64,000 nucleotides of DNA from Pseudomonas yamanorum (GTDB lineage Bacteria; Pseudomonadota; Gammaproteobacteria; Pseudomonadales; Pseudomonadaceae), in the NCBI RefSeq assembly GCF_013386765.1, contig NZ_JACARE010000027.1:323-64322 (forward strand). The letters are read 5' to 3'. The first letter of the stretch is position 1; each line of letters begins with the position of its first letter. This document shows positions 53,712 through 62,861 of this stretch, in pieces. A program made the translations under genes and the position numbers. The notes beneath the pieces are model-generated. The model saw only the letters and a list, made by a program, of their open reading frames with translations, was not told the DNA's origin and ran no database searches.

Positions 53712-54304
53712 GACTTGGAGCCTGTGAACTTCGATGCTGTCGCTTCGCCTTCGGCACTGATACCGTCACGTACCAGAACTTTCTTGATCGTCAGGAAGAT
53801 CACCTTCATATCCAGCCAAAAAGACTGATTATCGACATACCAGGTGTCCAGCTTGAACTTTTCTTCCCATTCAATTGCATTCCGCCCGTTGATCTGTGCC
53901 CAGCCGCTGACGCCAGGGCGCACCTCATGGCGACGATATTGTTCGGCGCTGTAGAGAGGCAGGTATTCCATCAGCAACGGTCGTGGGCCCACCAGGCTCA
54001 TATCGCCCTTGACCACATTCCACAGCTCGGGCAGTTCATCCAAGCTGCTGGATCGCAGAAAACTGCCAAAGGCTGTCATGCGCTGGGAATCAGGTAAAGG
54101 CTCACCGTTTGCATCATGAGCATCTCGCATCGTACGGAACTTGATCATTTCGAACGGCTTGCCATTACGACCTGGACGAACCTGACGAAACAGAACAGGA
54201 GATCCCAATTTCTTGCGAATGTTCCAGGCAATTACTGCTATGACCGGAGAAAGCAGAATTAGTCCAAGTAATGACGCAAATAAATCAAAACCACGCTTGA
54301 TCAT
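53708..54304 (-). CDS. PglC-like phosphoglycosyl transferase
   Basis: A 198-residue small monotopic phosphoglycosyl transferase. The re-entrant N-terminal helix (KRGFDLFASLLGLILLSPVI), the catalytic block ending in SSLDELPELWNVVKGDMSLVGPRP and the PGVSGWAQINGRN motif are present. It moves a phosphosugar from UDP to undecaprenyl phosphate and so starts the repeat unit. Start 54304 overlaps the stop of the GT4 gene by four bases (ATGA); the longer frame is not needed. Confidence 0.92.
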   Translation of the reverse strand: MIKRGFDLFASLLGLILLSPVIAVIAWNIRKKLGSPVLFRQVRPGRNGKPFEMIKFRTMRDAHDANGEPLPDSQRMTAFGSFLRSSSLDELPELWNVVKGDMSLVGPRPLLMEYLPLYSAEQYRRHEVRPGVSGWAQINGRNAIEWEEKFKLDTWYVDNQSFWLDMKVIFLTIKKVLVRDGISAEGEATASKFTGSKS

Positions 54305-55518
54305 CTGGCAACACCCTCCAGCCAATCCACAAACCGATCAGCCAACTTACGTCGGTCAAACTCTCTGACCGCCAATTCTCTGCCTCGTGCGCCCTTGGCC
54401 CGCAGCTCGTCACGATCATCTGCCGCCTGTATCAACGCATCTGCGAAAAGAGCAGCATCATCAGGAGGTACGACAAAACCGCAGTTTTCCGTGGAAATCA
54501 TCTCGGCGAGCCAGCCTGGATAGTTATTTAAAACAGGCAACCCCGAAGCGATATAGTCGAAAAACTTGTTAGGCGACGTTCCGTAGTAAAAGGCCGGTAC
54601 GTTTGCCAATATTTGCAGCCCCAGATCCGCGCTGGCCATCAAACCGGACAACCGGGCTTTGTTCACCGGGTCATGAAATATCACATTGTCCAGCTGTTCT
54701 TCCGTTGCACGCTTCTGAAGCGCGGGCTTGAGCTTGCCCTGCCCGATCAAAACCAGCCGGATATCATCGCGCTTTCGCAGTTTCAGCTCTCGAGCCGCAT
54801 CGAGCACCGCGTCCAGCTTGTTGGCCACCCCATGCGTACCCGCAAAGACCGCTACCAGATGACTTTTATCCACTCCAGCCGGCAACCATGGCTCAGCAGG
54901 CGTGTTGAAAATATCCAGGTCACAACCGTTTGGGATCATTTCGATCCGATCACGCGCCACACCGCGGTGCGCAATGCCATCCACAATACCCGGCGACAAC
55001 CCAATGACCCGGTGAGCCGAGCGATAGCTTGCCCACTCAAGAAAAGACATGGCGGCAAGGATTACCGGATTACGAATGACACCCATCGCTTTCGGCAGCT
55101 CGGGCCAGAGGTCCCGCACCTCGAATATAAACGGCTTATTGCGAAACCACCGGGCGAATATCCCGGGTATACCGGCTGTCAAAGGCGTCGTGGTCGCAAA
55201 AACCAGGTCGTAACGCTCGGTTAGTGCAATACCGATACTGCGCACTGCAAACTTCAAAAAGCTGAGCGCTCGAACGAACAGGCCATCGCTGTTGGAGTAC
55301 GCCAAGTCAAATTCGATGATCTCAATACCGTCGACGGTACCTTTGCGTTTTCCACCAACGAAAGAGCTTTCCAGCCCCGTTTGGCCACCACCATAGCTGC
55401 CACAGACCATCGTCACCTGGTGACCCCTGGCAACCAGGCGGCGGGCCATCTCATAGGACCGGATACCAGTTGCTCCTTTCGGAGTTGAAAAATGCTGATG
55501 AAAATAAAGGACTTTCAT
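54301..55518 (-). CDS. GT4 glycosyltransferase (WbuB-like)
   Basis: A 405-residue GT-B enzyme of family 4. The N-terminus MKVLYFHQHFSTPKGATGIRSYEMA, the IFEVRDLWPE segment and the C-terminal SPNKFFDYIASGLPVLNN donor motif are those of WbuB-type N-acetylfucosaminyl or related transferases. It acts on the cytoplasmic face of the inner membrane. It is coupled to the PglC-like gene downstream and starts two bases after the heparinase-like gene. Confidence 0.9.
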   Translation of the reverse strand: MKVLYFHQHFSTPKGATGIRSYEMARRLVARGHQVTMVCGSYGGGQTGLESSFVGGKRKGTVDGIEIIEFDLAYSNSDGLFVRALSFLKFAVRSIGIALTERYDLVFATTTPLTAGIPGIFARWFRNKPFIFEVRDLWPELPKAMGVIRNPVILAAMSFLEWASYRSAHRVIGLSPGIVDGIAHRGVARDRIEMIPNGCDLDIFNTPAEPWLPAGVDKSHLVAVFAGTHGVANKLDAVLDAARELKLRKRDDIRLVLIGQGKLKPALQKRATEEQLDNVIFHDPVNKARLSGLMASADLGLQILANVPAFYYGTSPNKFFDYIASGLPVLNNYPGWLAEMISTENCGFVVPPDDAALFADALIQAADDRDELRAKGARGRELAVREFDRRKLADRFVDWLEGVAR

Positions 55519-55520
55519 GT

Positions 55521-57350
55521 CTACCAGTGATACTCCGTAGTCAAAACGCCCGCCGAAGTCACCTCAACCTCAAGCACCGGCACCTCAGTTTTTTGTAAGT
55601 AGTAACGAGACTCCAAACCCTGGACGAGTTCCCGCCGAACGATAGGCATGCTGCCCGCAACGGATATTCGATGCGAGCCGTTGGTCAGAACCTCGCCCTC
55701 AAACCGCCAGTCCCCAGGCTGCAAACGCCAGCGTAGAACTGCACGATCCTTGAATCCGGTGAATTCATCCCTGACCTTCATGCCGGTATCGGTCAGGCTG
55801 ACATGCCGCTTATGACGGACGCCGTTGCCGTCGATGTACGTGGCGCCGCAGGAGCTGGTTCCAGCCTGCTCAACCAGACTTTCGACCTGGCGCGTACGCA
55901 ACCATTCCCCGAACAGAAACCGGCTGAGCCTGGGCATCTGGTCTTGCCCATCAAATTGAACGGTGTTGTGGCTGGCGGTACCCGGAAAATAACTCAGCCA
56001 ATGGGCAGAGGTGTTGTAGCTGAAGGTCCCTGCATCCCGGAGCAAGTTAATGCCTGCACGCCATAGATCCACATGCAGGGCATCTGCCTGGCTGGGGCGA
56101 AATCGGAAGCGCGGGTAGCGCAATACAGCATAGGTTTGTTCACGCCGTAACAATGCATAACCACCCTGATCAAACAGTTGACTACCTGGACGCTCCGCTA
56201 TCGCCGATGGGCCAGGCAGGAGCAGCCAGCGCAGTGGCAAATCCCATTCACCTGCCGACTCATAGGCTCTCTTTCCGGCAAACAACGCCATGGCCAACTG
56301 GACCGCAGGCCTGAAGTCGCGATAGTCCGTATCCGTCAGTGGCAGCAGCCGGGCACCATCATTTGCGCCAATGTTCGGAGCATCTCCAGTGTGCTCGTCG
56401 ACTAACGAAAATAACCAATGCGCGGCTGTGCGAGCCCTGAGTTGGAAGGTAGCGGAGAACGCCGGGAGCCCCAGTTTGTTTCTCCAGACTTCAACCATGG
56501 AAAACGTGTCGAGCATCACCCGATGATAATTGACGGAGTACTGGCTGAAACTGCCATCTTGCTCAATCAACCGAGCGGCCCGGTTTTCGAGCCATTTGCG
56601 CCCCAATCGCTGCCAGCGTTCGCCCTCGGGGCAACCGCTTAACGTCAACCAACTGCCGCCGACAAAAAGTGCGGCAGCCTCGGAAGTCCCGTGGTTATTG
56701 TCCTGAGCCATCGCATAGCTCAGCGTCGGCTCAATACGTTTGAGATGCAGTCGAACCAGATCCACAAGCCCCGGCAACGGGTGGGCAAACTGTTCAAGAA
56801 TGACCGAACTCATCGCCAGGTGCAGGACACGAATGGACGCCTCCTGACCGCACTTCCAGTTCGGACCGCAATAGGGAGGATTATTGACACACCAATCCGC
56901 CAACCAACCGTTTAACTGCGCCGTCCCTGAAGATCCGCCAACACAGGACTTCTGGGCAAAGACCAACGTCCAGTCAAATCGCGAAGCTTCCCAGATATTC
57001 TTGATATCACCGACAGCGGCATCAAAATCCGGAATCCGCCACCATTCCCGGCCGGGATCAGGCACTCGAACTCCATTCAGCGGATTCAAATGCCAGTCAG
57101 GAGGTGCGTCCGATACCGGACATTCCCAGAACCCGAAATATCGGACCTGGGAATCCCATTGGGACGCACATGGCAACGAGCCGGCCTGTCTCGCACTTTC
57201 CGCAAAAAACGGGCCATGGGGAATTTCAGCCCGAAGGCGTCTGACAGGGTTCAAACCAGTCTTGACCCCAAGCCGATACGTCAATGCACGCGCCAGATTG
57301 CCAAAACCGAGAGCTATCGCAGTTTTGGCTTTAACAAGGAGAAGGCTCAT
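55521..57350 (-). CDS. Heparinase II/III-like protein
   Basis: A 609-residue protein with an (alpha/alpha) barrel N-terminal part (NPPYCGPNWKCGQEASIRVLH, AQDNNHGTSEAAALFVGG) and a C-terminal beta domain (SQADALHVDLWRAGINLLRDAGTFSYN). These match heparinase II/III-type polysaccharide lyases. There is no signal peptide, so if it is a lyase it would be cytosolic, which is odd for an O-antigen cluster; in similar clusters the role is unknown. Its start overlaps the stop of the dehydrogenase gene by four bases. Confidence 0.82.
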   Translation of the reverse strand: MSLLLVKAKTAIALGFGNLARALTYRLGVKTGLNPVRRLRAEIPHGPFFAESARQAGSLPCASQWDSQVRYFGFWECPVSDAPPDWHLNPLNGVRVPDPGREWWRIPDFDAAVGDIKNIWEASRFDWTLVFAQKSCVGGSSGTAQLNGWLADWCVNNPPYCGPNWKCGQEASIRVLHLAMSSVILEQFAHPLPGLVDLVRLHLKRIEPTLSYAMAQDNNHGTSEAAALFVGGSWLTLSGCPEGERWQRLGRKWLENRAARLIEQDGSFSQYSVNYHRVMLDTFSMVEVWRNKLGLPAFSATFQLRARTAAHWLFSLVDEHTGDAPNIGANDGARLLPLTDTDYRDFRPAVQLAMALFAGKRAYESAGEWDLPLRWLLLPGPSAIAERPGSQLFDQGGYALLRREQTYAVLRYPRFRFRPSQADALHVDLWRAGINLLRDAGTFSYNTSAHWLSYFPGTASHNTVQFDGQDQMPRLSRFLFGEWLRTRQVESLVEQAGTSSCGATYIDGNGVRHKRHVSLTDTGMKVRDEFTGFKDRAVLRWRLQPGDWRFEGEVLTNGSHRISVAGSMPIVRRELVQGLESRYYLQKTEVPVLEVEVTSAGVLTTEYHW

Positions 57351-59491
57351 TGCTCGCGCAGAATCCGGGCAACTTCAATGCTCACGCGCGCCACTTCGAA
57401 AATTTCATCGGAAGTGATCGGCGTGACAGCCCCGTTTTGCACCGCTGCAAGGAAAGCCGCAGCGCACTCGCTTTGCCCCTTGTTCTGTTTCCAGAGATTC
57501 AGCTTGCTGAAGCCCGGCCAGCCGAAACCTTTCAACTTGCGGAAGTTATCCAGTTGCAGGACGCGCCCGGCAGCAAAGACTTCAACTCGCTCTTTTGGAA
57601 AGCTTGAAGCGCCATTGGCCAGGTAGTGGATTGTGCCGAAAGAGCCATCCTCAAACCCCAGGGTAATCGCCGCTTTATCTTCCGTAATGGCAACAGCAGG
57701 CGTATCTCCCATTCTGCGGGCCTGAATCGAAACAATTTTGCTGCCCGCCAGAAAACGCATCAGGTCGATGAAATGACACGCTTCGCCAATAATACGCCCA
57801 CCGCCGACTGACGGGTCCTGGGTCCAGTGATTCGCGGGAATCGCTCCGGCATTCATCGTCATGATGAAAGACTTGGGCTCTTTTACAGCCGAGAGCAACG
57901 CCTTCATCTTTTGGACCTGTGGCGAAAAGCGTCGATTGAACCCAACCATCAAATGTGGCTTGAGCCCTTGTTCGACAGCCTTTCGATAGGCCTCTTCAAC
58001 CGTTGCCAAATCCTGGGATTCAATTGCCAATGGCTTTTCGACGAACACATGTTTACCCGCCTCCAGCGCTTGAGCGACAAAACGGGCGTGGCTGTCGTGA
58101 CGGGTGACAATTGCAACGGTATTGATCGTGCTCTCGCCAAGCATCGCACTGATATCAGTCGAGGCTTGTGCAAATCCAGCCTTGCTGCCGTGTATTACAC
58201 CGTTGATACCGCCGGCAGTCACAATCGTATGGAACTGAGCGCCCGCGGCCTTAAACGCCGGTATCAGCATTCTTGATGCATAGTTTCCTGCACCGATGAA
58301 GCCAACCACGGGTTTGACCGGGTCGAAACTGGCTACCGCACCAGGTGCCAGCACGACTTCCTTGATGTTTCGCTCGGTATCTTCCGAGGTGTACTGAAGA
58401 ATGATACCCAGCGCCGAGTTATCCGTCGTAAGCGTCTGATAAGCATCCGCGGCATCTTCAAATGCAACCCGATGGGAGATCAACGAGTTGACCTCCAATT
58501 GGCCGCTGGCGAGCATATCCAGGACGGCTTCGAAGTTGCGCTGCTCAGTCCAACGAACAAAACCTATCGGGAAGTCGTTGCCTTGATCTTCGTAACTCGG
58601 ATCATAGCGCCCGGGCCCGTAAGAACATGAAACCTGGAATGTCAGTTCCTTCTCGTAGAAGTCAGCTCGACTCAACTCAAGCCCGGTGACCCCCACCAGG
58701 ACAATGCGCCCACGCTTGCGGCACATGTGTGCCGCCTGGGTGACCGGATCGGACGACTTGGTCGACGCGGTAATGATGACGCCATCCACGCCTCTTCCGC
58801 GGCTGAACGTCATCCCCGCCGATACAACATCTTCCCCTTTGCCGGGATTGCAGGTTTCGGCGCCATAACTGCGAGCCAACGCCAGTTTTTGCTCATCAAA
58901 GTCAATGGCAAGTACTCGGCAGCCCTGGGCTCGCAGGAGCTGAACCGTCATCAGTCCGATCAGACCTACGCCGGTGACGACAAAGGTCTCGCCCAGCGTC
59001 GGCTGAGCCAGCCGAATCCCCTGCAAGCCGATGCTGGCCAGCACGGTAAACGAGGCGGCTTCGTCGCTGACCGAATCCGGGATCAAGGCGCACAGATTCT
59101 TGGGAACGATAACGATATCGGCATGAGGGCCATTGGAAACCACGCGGTCGCCGGGCTTAAACCCGGATACGTCACTGCCCACGGCGCCTACAACACCCAC
59201 GTTGCAGTATCCAAGCGGCAACGGCTGTGCAAGCTTCGAGCGAACGGCTTCTACCGTTGTCGCCAAACCATCGGTCTGCACCTTTTGCAGAACCATGCGA
59301 ACCTTGTCAGGTTGCTGGCGAGCTTTTTCCAACCAGTTGGCCCGGCCAAATCCTACAAGCATGCGTTCCGTGCCGGCAGAAATCAGCGTATTGGTTGTAT
59401 TGATCTTTAGCGTGCCACTGCGAACGGCGGGAGCGGGTGCATTAACCAATGACGTCTCACCGCTAGCCATGTTCTGAACAACCTGCTTCAT
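57347..59491 (-). CDS. Two-domain dehydrogenase (ADH plus Gfo/Idh/MocA)
   Basis: A 714-residue fusion. Residues 1-365 are a medium-chain alcohol dehydrogenase (LGYCNVGVVGAVGSDVSGFKPGDRV, nucleotide loop TGVGLIGLMTVQLL). Residues about 385-714 are a Gfo/Idh/MocA oxidoreductase (VVGFIGAGNYASRML, HVFVEKPLA, GGRIIGEACHFIDLMRFL). Both domains look intact. Such fusions recur beside heparinase II/III proteins in bacterial polysaccharide loci; the sugar substrate is unknown. The two genes overlap by four bases. Confidence 0.9.
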   Translation of the reverse strand: MKQVVQNMASGETSLVNAPAPAVRSGTLKINTTNTLISAGTERMLVGFGRANWLEKARQQPDKVRMVLQKVQTDGLATTVEAVRSKLAQPLPLGYCNVGVVGAVGSDVSGFKPGDRVVSNGPHADIVIVPKNLCALIPDSVSDEAASFTVLASIGLQGIRLAQPTLGETFVVTGVGLIGLMTVQLLRAQGCRVLAIDFDEQKLALARSYGAETCNPGKGEDVVSAGMTFSRGRGVDGVIITASTKSSDPVTQAAHMCRKRGRIVLVGVTGLELSRADFYEKELTFQVSCSYGPGRYDPSYEDQGNDFPIGFVRWTEQRNFEAVLDMLASGQLEVNSLISHRVAFEDAADAYQTLTTDNSALGIILQYTSEDTERNIKEVVLAPGAVASFDPVKPVVGFIGAGNYASRMLIPAFKAAGAQFHTIVTAGGINGVIHGSKAGFAQASTDISAMLGESTINTVAIVTRHDSHARFVAQALEAGKHVFVEKPLAIESQDLATVEEAYRKAVEQGLKPHLMVGFNRRFSPQVQKMKALLSAVKEPKSFIMTMNAGAIPANHWTQDPSVGGGRIIGEACHFIDLMRFLAGSKIVSIQARRMGDTPAVAITEDKAAITLGFEDGSFGTIHYLANGASSFPKERVEVFAAGRVLQLDNFRKLKGFGWPGFSKLNLWKQNKGQSECAAAFLAAVQNGAVTPITSDEIFEVARVSIEVARILREQ

Positions 59492-59590
59492 GCATTCACA
59501 CCAATAAAGTTAAAAATTCACTCATCACTGAGAAACTTGTATAGAGCTATCTATCCTACCATCGGATAAGACCGGGACGTGCCCGCCGAC

Positions 59591-61519
59591 TCAACCGTCC
59601 AGGGCAAAATCGCCGTCCAGATACTGTTTGCACCACAGCTCCATGCAAACGATGCCAAACAACGTATAAGCAGCGTCTATTCGGCCTGAACGATCTGCTT
59701 CGATCAGATGCGCCACTGCTTTGGGGTCGAAAATCCCCCTTTTCAGCAGGGATGCAGGAGAAAGCACCTCATCGACCAAAGGCTTCAGGCGTCCTTGCAA
59801 CCAGTTGCGAAGCGGTACACCGAAGCCCGTCTTGGGCCGATAGATGACGTCGTGAGGCAGATAGGGTTCCATGGCCTTCTTGAAAATCCATTTCCCTTCC
59901 CGGCCTTTTTGCTTGATATGCGATGGCAGTGAACCCGCCAGGCGTACCAGGTCAAGATCCAGCAGCGGAACACGCACTTCAACGCCCGTCGCCATACCCA
60001 TTTTATCGGTGTAGTTGAGGTTGTGATCGGTGAGAAAATGCTTGCACTCCAGGGTGAGCATTTTATCAAGAGGTGTTGCATCCGAAGGCAGCCGCGAAAG
60101 TGTTTCTCGCATAGGCGCAAACAGATCATCGGCCGCCAACTGGCGTCGCAAGTCTGGCGCCAACAGCCCATACGCCTGATCAGGTTCAAGCCAGAGGAAA
60201 TAACTGATCAAGCGATCATCAGCAGGCAAGTCCGCGTAGCGAAAAGCCTTCCCGAGGCGACGAGACAGCGGAGACGACGCCGGAAGCAAGCTTGAGCTAC
60301 GGGCCAGTACCGAACGCAGCGGTCGAGGCATGCCGCCCCACCAACGCTCTTGTGCCAGAGCGAAATGACGACGATAGCCTGTAAAAATATCATCTCCCCC
60401 GGCACCCGACAGCAGGACCTTGATACCGTTCTGGCTCGCCAGTTCCGAGATGAACAACGCATTCAACGCGGCCGGATCCGGCGTAGGTTCATCGAGCAGG
60501 TAAACCATTTCCGGCAGACGATCCATCATCTCATCGCCGACGCCTACGACATGCAGGTCGACATCCAGATGCTTGGCAACGCGCTGTGCGTACGGAAGGT
60601 CATCGGCGAACCCCTCGTTTGCAGTGGAGCCGTTGTCTACACGGATACTGAAGCACTGCAACCGCCCCTTGTCCCGCATTTCCTGCGCTGCAAACGCGAC
60701 GATGGCGCTGGAGTCCAAGCCGCCTGACAAGAATGAACCCAACGGTACGTCGGACACCAACTGACGCTGGACGGCAGTCCTGACCGCATCGGCAACATCA
60801 ACAGCGACATCCGCAACCGTTTTTGTCAGGGGTTTCTCGGAAATTGGCAGTTCGTAGTAAAACCAGCTCTTCTCAATATGCCCATTACGAACGCATAACG
60901 CTTGGCCAGGTAAAACTTTTTTGATATCCCGCACAATCGTCCGATCACCTGGTGACCAGAGAAAACCAAGGTGCGCGAGTACGGCTTGCGGGTCAATTTC
61001 AGTTTTACTGAAGCCGCCTCGGATCAAGCCTTTCATCTCACTTGAAAATGCAAAACAACCATCATTGGAATGGATATAGAGGGGTTTGACACCCATCTGA
61101 TCTCTAGCCACCCAAAGTGTTTCAGTGTCGCGCTCCCAGAATACGACCGCAAAAATCCCGTTCAAGCGGTTTAAACACTCAATGCCATAACGACAGAACA
61201 GTGCGAGCAATACTTCGGAGTCGGACTGGCTGGAAAAGTGATCCCCCGCCGCTTCGAGATGAGCCCTTAATTCTCGAAAGTTATAGATTTCACCGTTAAA
61301 CACCATGACCACTCGCCCATCGGCAGAGACCATTGGTTGGTGACCGGCTGAAGTCGTATCGAGAATGGAAAGGCGCACCTGGCCCAGCCATACACCAACG
61401 TCGGTATCGGCCCAAACGCCTTGATCATCAGGCCCACGACGTCTAATAAACGAAAGCGCCGAAGAGAAATCAATAGATTCCCGCGTTCCGTTATGAATGT
61501 AGCCCAAAATTCCGCACAT
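59591..61519 (-). CDS. Asparagine synthase-like amidotransferase
   Basis: A 642-residue glutamine-dependent AsnB homologue: N-terminal glutaminase with Cys2 (MCGILGYIHNG), RGPDDQG and GEIYNFRELR, and a synthetase domain with the ATP loop LSGGLDSSAI and the GAGGDDIFTGYRRH motif. In O-antigen clusters (for example WbpS-type proteins) such enzymes are thought to amidate uronic acid sugars, so a sugar role is more likely than asparagine synthesis. It lies 10 bases after wzy and 99 bases before the dehydrogenase gene. Confidence 0.9.
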   Translation of the reverse strand: MCGILGYIHNGTRESIDFSSALSFIRRRGPDDQGVWADTDVGVWLGQVRLSILDTTSAGHQPMVSADGRVVMVFNGEIYNFRELRAHLEAAGDHFSSQSDSEVLLALFCRYGIECLNRLNGIFAVVFWERDTETLWVARDQMGVKPLYIHSNDGCFAFSSEMKGLIRGGFSKTEIDPQAVLAHLGFLWSPGDRTIVRDIKKVLPGQALCVRNGHIEKSWFYYELPISEKPLTKTVADVAVDVADAVRTAVQRQLVSDVPLGSFLSGGLDSSAIVAFAAQEMRDKGRLQCFSIRVDNGSTANEGFADDLPYAQRVAKHLDVDLHVVGVGDEMMDRLPEMVYLLDEPTPDPAALNALFISELASQNGIKVLLSGAGGDDIFTGYRRHFALAQERWWGGMPRPLRSVLARSSSLLPASSPLSRRLGKAFRYADLPADDRLISYFLWLEPDQAYGLLAPDLRRQLAADDLFAPMRETLSRLPSDATPLDKMLTLECKHFLTDHNLNYTDKMGMATGVEVRVPLLDLDLVRLAGSLPSHIKQKGREGKWIFKKAMEPYLPHDVIYRPKTGFGVPLRNWLQGRLKPLVDEVLSPASLLKRGIFDPKAVAHLIEADRSGRIDAAYTLFGIVCMELWCKQYLDGDFALDG

Positions 61520-61529
61520 ATCAGTTTCT

Positions 61530-62861
61530 CTAGATTGGGTTATTAACTGGCTCTTCGCGCTTTGAGCTCAAGAATAAAAAAGGAAGCCATATAGACGCTA
61601 TGAGAAGAGCGACCGACGCCAATTCTCCTCGAAAAAGATGAAGCAGAGAGGCGACTGCCAATGCATAAAGACCTAACGCGCGGTCGCTTTTAGGATTACA
61701 GACAACTGCGCCATAAAGCCGCCCTCCTATAACCCCTAGAAAGAAGCCGCCAAACAGTACACCCAGAGTGCCAAAGTTCATATAAAGCTCACCAAAAATA
61801 CCTGGCGGCAATGTCGTACCTTCCATAAGCCACTTATCTGGCCAAAAGGCACCTGTAAATACCCCGGCGGCGGTGAGTGGCTTACCCGGAAACAGACCCG
61901 AGGGTATTAAAATCAATACAACCATCAGCAGCGTCGTACCATTTTGCCACTCAAGCCTCTCGGGCATAGCATCTATAAGCACAGTCATAGTCTGCAACTG
62001 CATTAGATTGCCCGTAAACTGAGTCGCCAAAAAATGAATGAACGACAGGAAAACGCCCTGATCCTCATTAATAAAAAAGAACCTCCCTGTTGCGAGAAAC
62101 TCTTGCTTGACCAGGTGATAGGCCATTAGAGAAACAAACATTACAGCCCCAAGCACAGCCCCTTTTACAAGACTGACACGCTTGACGCGGTAATGCCGAA
62201 CTATAATCAACGACAATACGATAATAAAAATTGTCGATTTCTGCCCTTGGAGAGCGCAAATAAACAAACCGCCCAAAAAATATAACCAGAAACAAAACCG
62301 CTCGGAAAGTGACTTCTTCCCGGCACGGGTCAGCCGTATATACCAGGCCAGCGAGACAGATAGCAACAAGTTCTCCAAGAGGAACAAGCCGTTCAAACCT
62401 GCAAACGCCCTTATCCTGTCACTGGCACCTTGAAGCAACCCCGAGACCCCGCCTAGGATTACAAGAATAGTTGTAAACGCCAGCAGCGCCACTAACGAAA
62501 AACCTAAGGCCCGTTGCGAAAAAATCCGTGGACTTACTATGTAGCGTATCCCGACGGGAAAATTAAAATGCGTTTTCCGTCCTAACCAACACCCCATCAA
62601 AACAAAAATTAAAGCCCCAACATACAGCAAAATGGCATAATCAATAGAACTCTGCTTATCGAAAAAGTCAAACTCCCAAAACTGACTAAACCCATCAAAT
62701 CCCATGATAAAGGGATATAACGGGACAATAACGCCTGCAAGCCAGATCACCAGAAAGAAAAAACCAACGCCAAAACAATCAAACGCTTTTTTTTCAAGCG
62801 GGACCCGCAAGTGCTCAGGCCCTAAATATTTTTCTTCCAAGGTATCAACCTCTTGGGTCAT
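61530..62861 (-). CDS. O-antigen polymerase, Wzy type
   Basis: A 443-residue inner-membrane protein with about eleven hydrophobic segments and one large loop (about residues 250-330), the shape of Wzy/oligosaccharide repeat unit polymerases. No strict motif is known for the family. It is less GC-rich than the flanks. It overlaps the flippase gene by four bases (ATGA), and no other candidate polymerase is in the window. Confidence 0.8.
   Translation of the reverse strand: MTQEVDTLEEKYLGPEHLRVPLEKKAFDCFGVGFFFLVIWLAGVIVPLYPFIMGFDGFSQFWEFDFFDKQSSIDYAILLYVGALIFVLMGCWLGRKTHFNFPVGIRYIVSPRIFSQRALGFSLVALLAFTTILVILGGVSGLLQGASDRIRAFAGLNGLFLLENLLLSVSLAWYIRLTRAGKKSLSERFCFWLYFLGGLFICALQGQKSTIFIIVLSLIIVRHYRVKRVSLVKGAVLGAVMFVSLMAYHLVKQEFLATGRFFFINEDQGVFLSFIHFLATQFTGNLMQLQTMTVLIDAMPERLEWQNGTTLLMVVLILIPSGLFPGKPLTAAGVFTGAFWPDKWLMEGTTLPPGIFGELYMNFGTLGVLFGGFFLGVIGGRLYGAVVCNPKSDRALGLYALAVASLLHLFRGELASVALLIASIWLPFLFLSSKREEPVNNPI

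Noticed and set aside
53708..54304. A WbpL-type or full WbaP-type initiating transferase
   Set aside because: The protein has only the small monotopic catalytic domain with one N-terminal re-entrant helix, which is the PglC type.
59591..61519. Housekeeping asparagine synthetase
   Set aside because: Family membership is clear, but its place between wzy and sugar dehydrogenase genes makes amidation of a sugar acid more likely.
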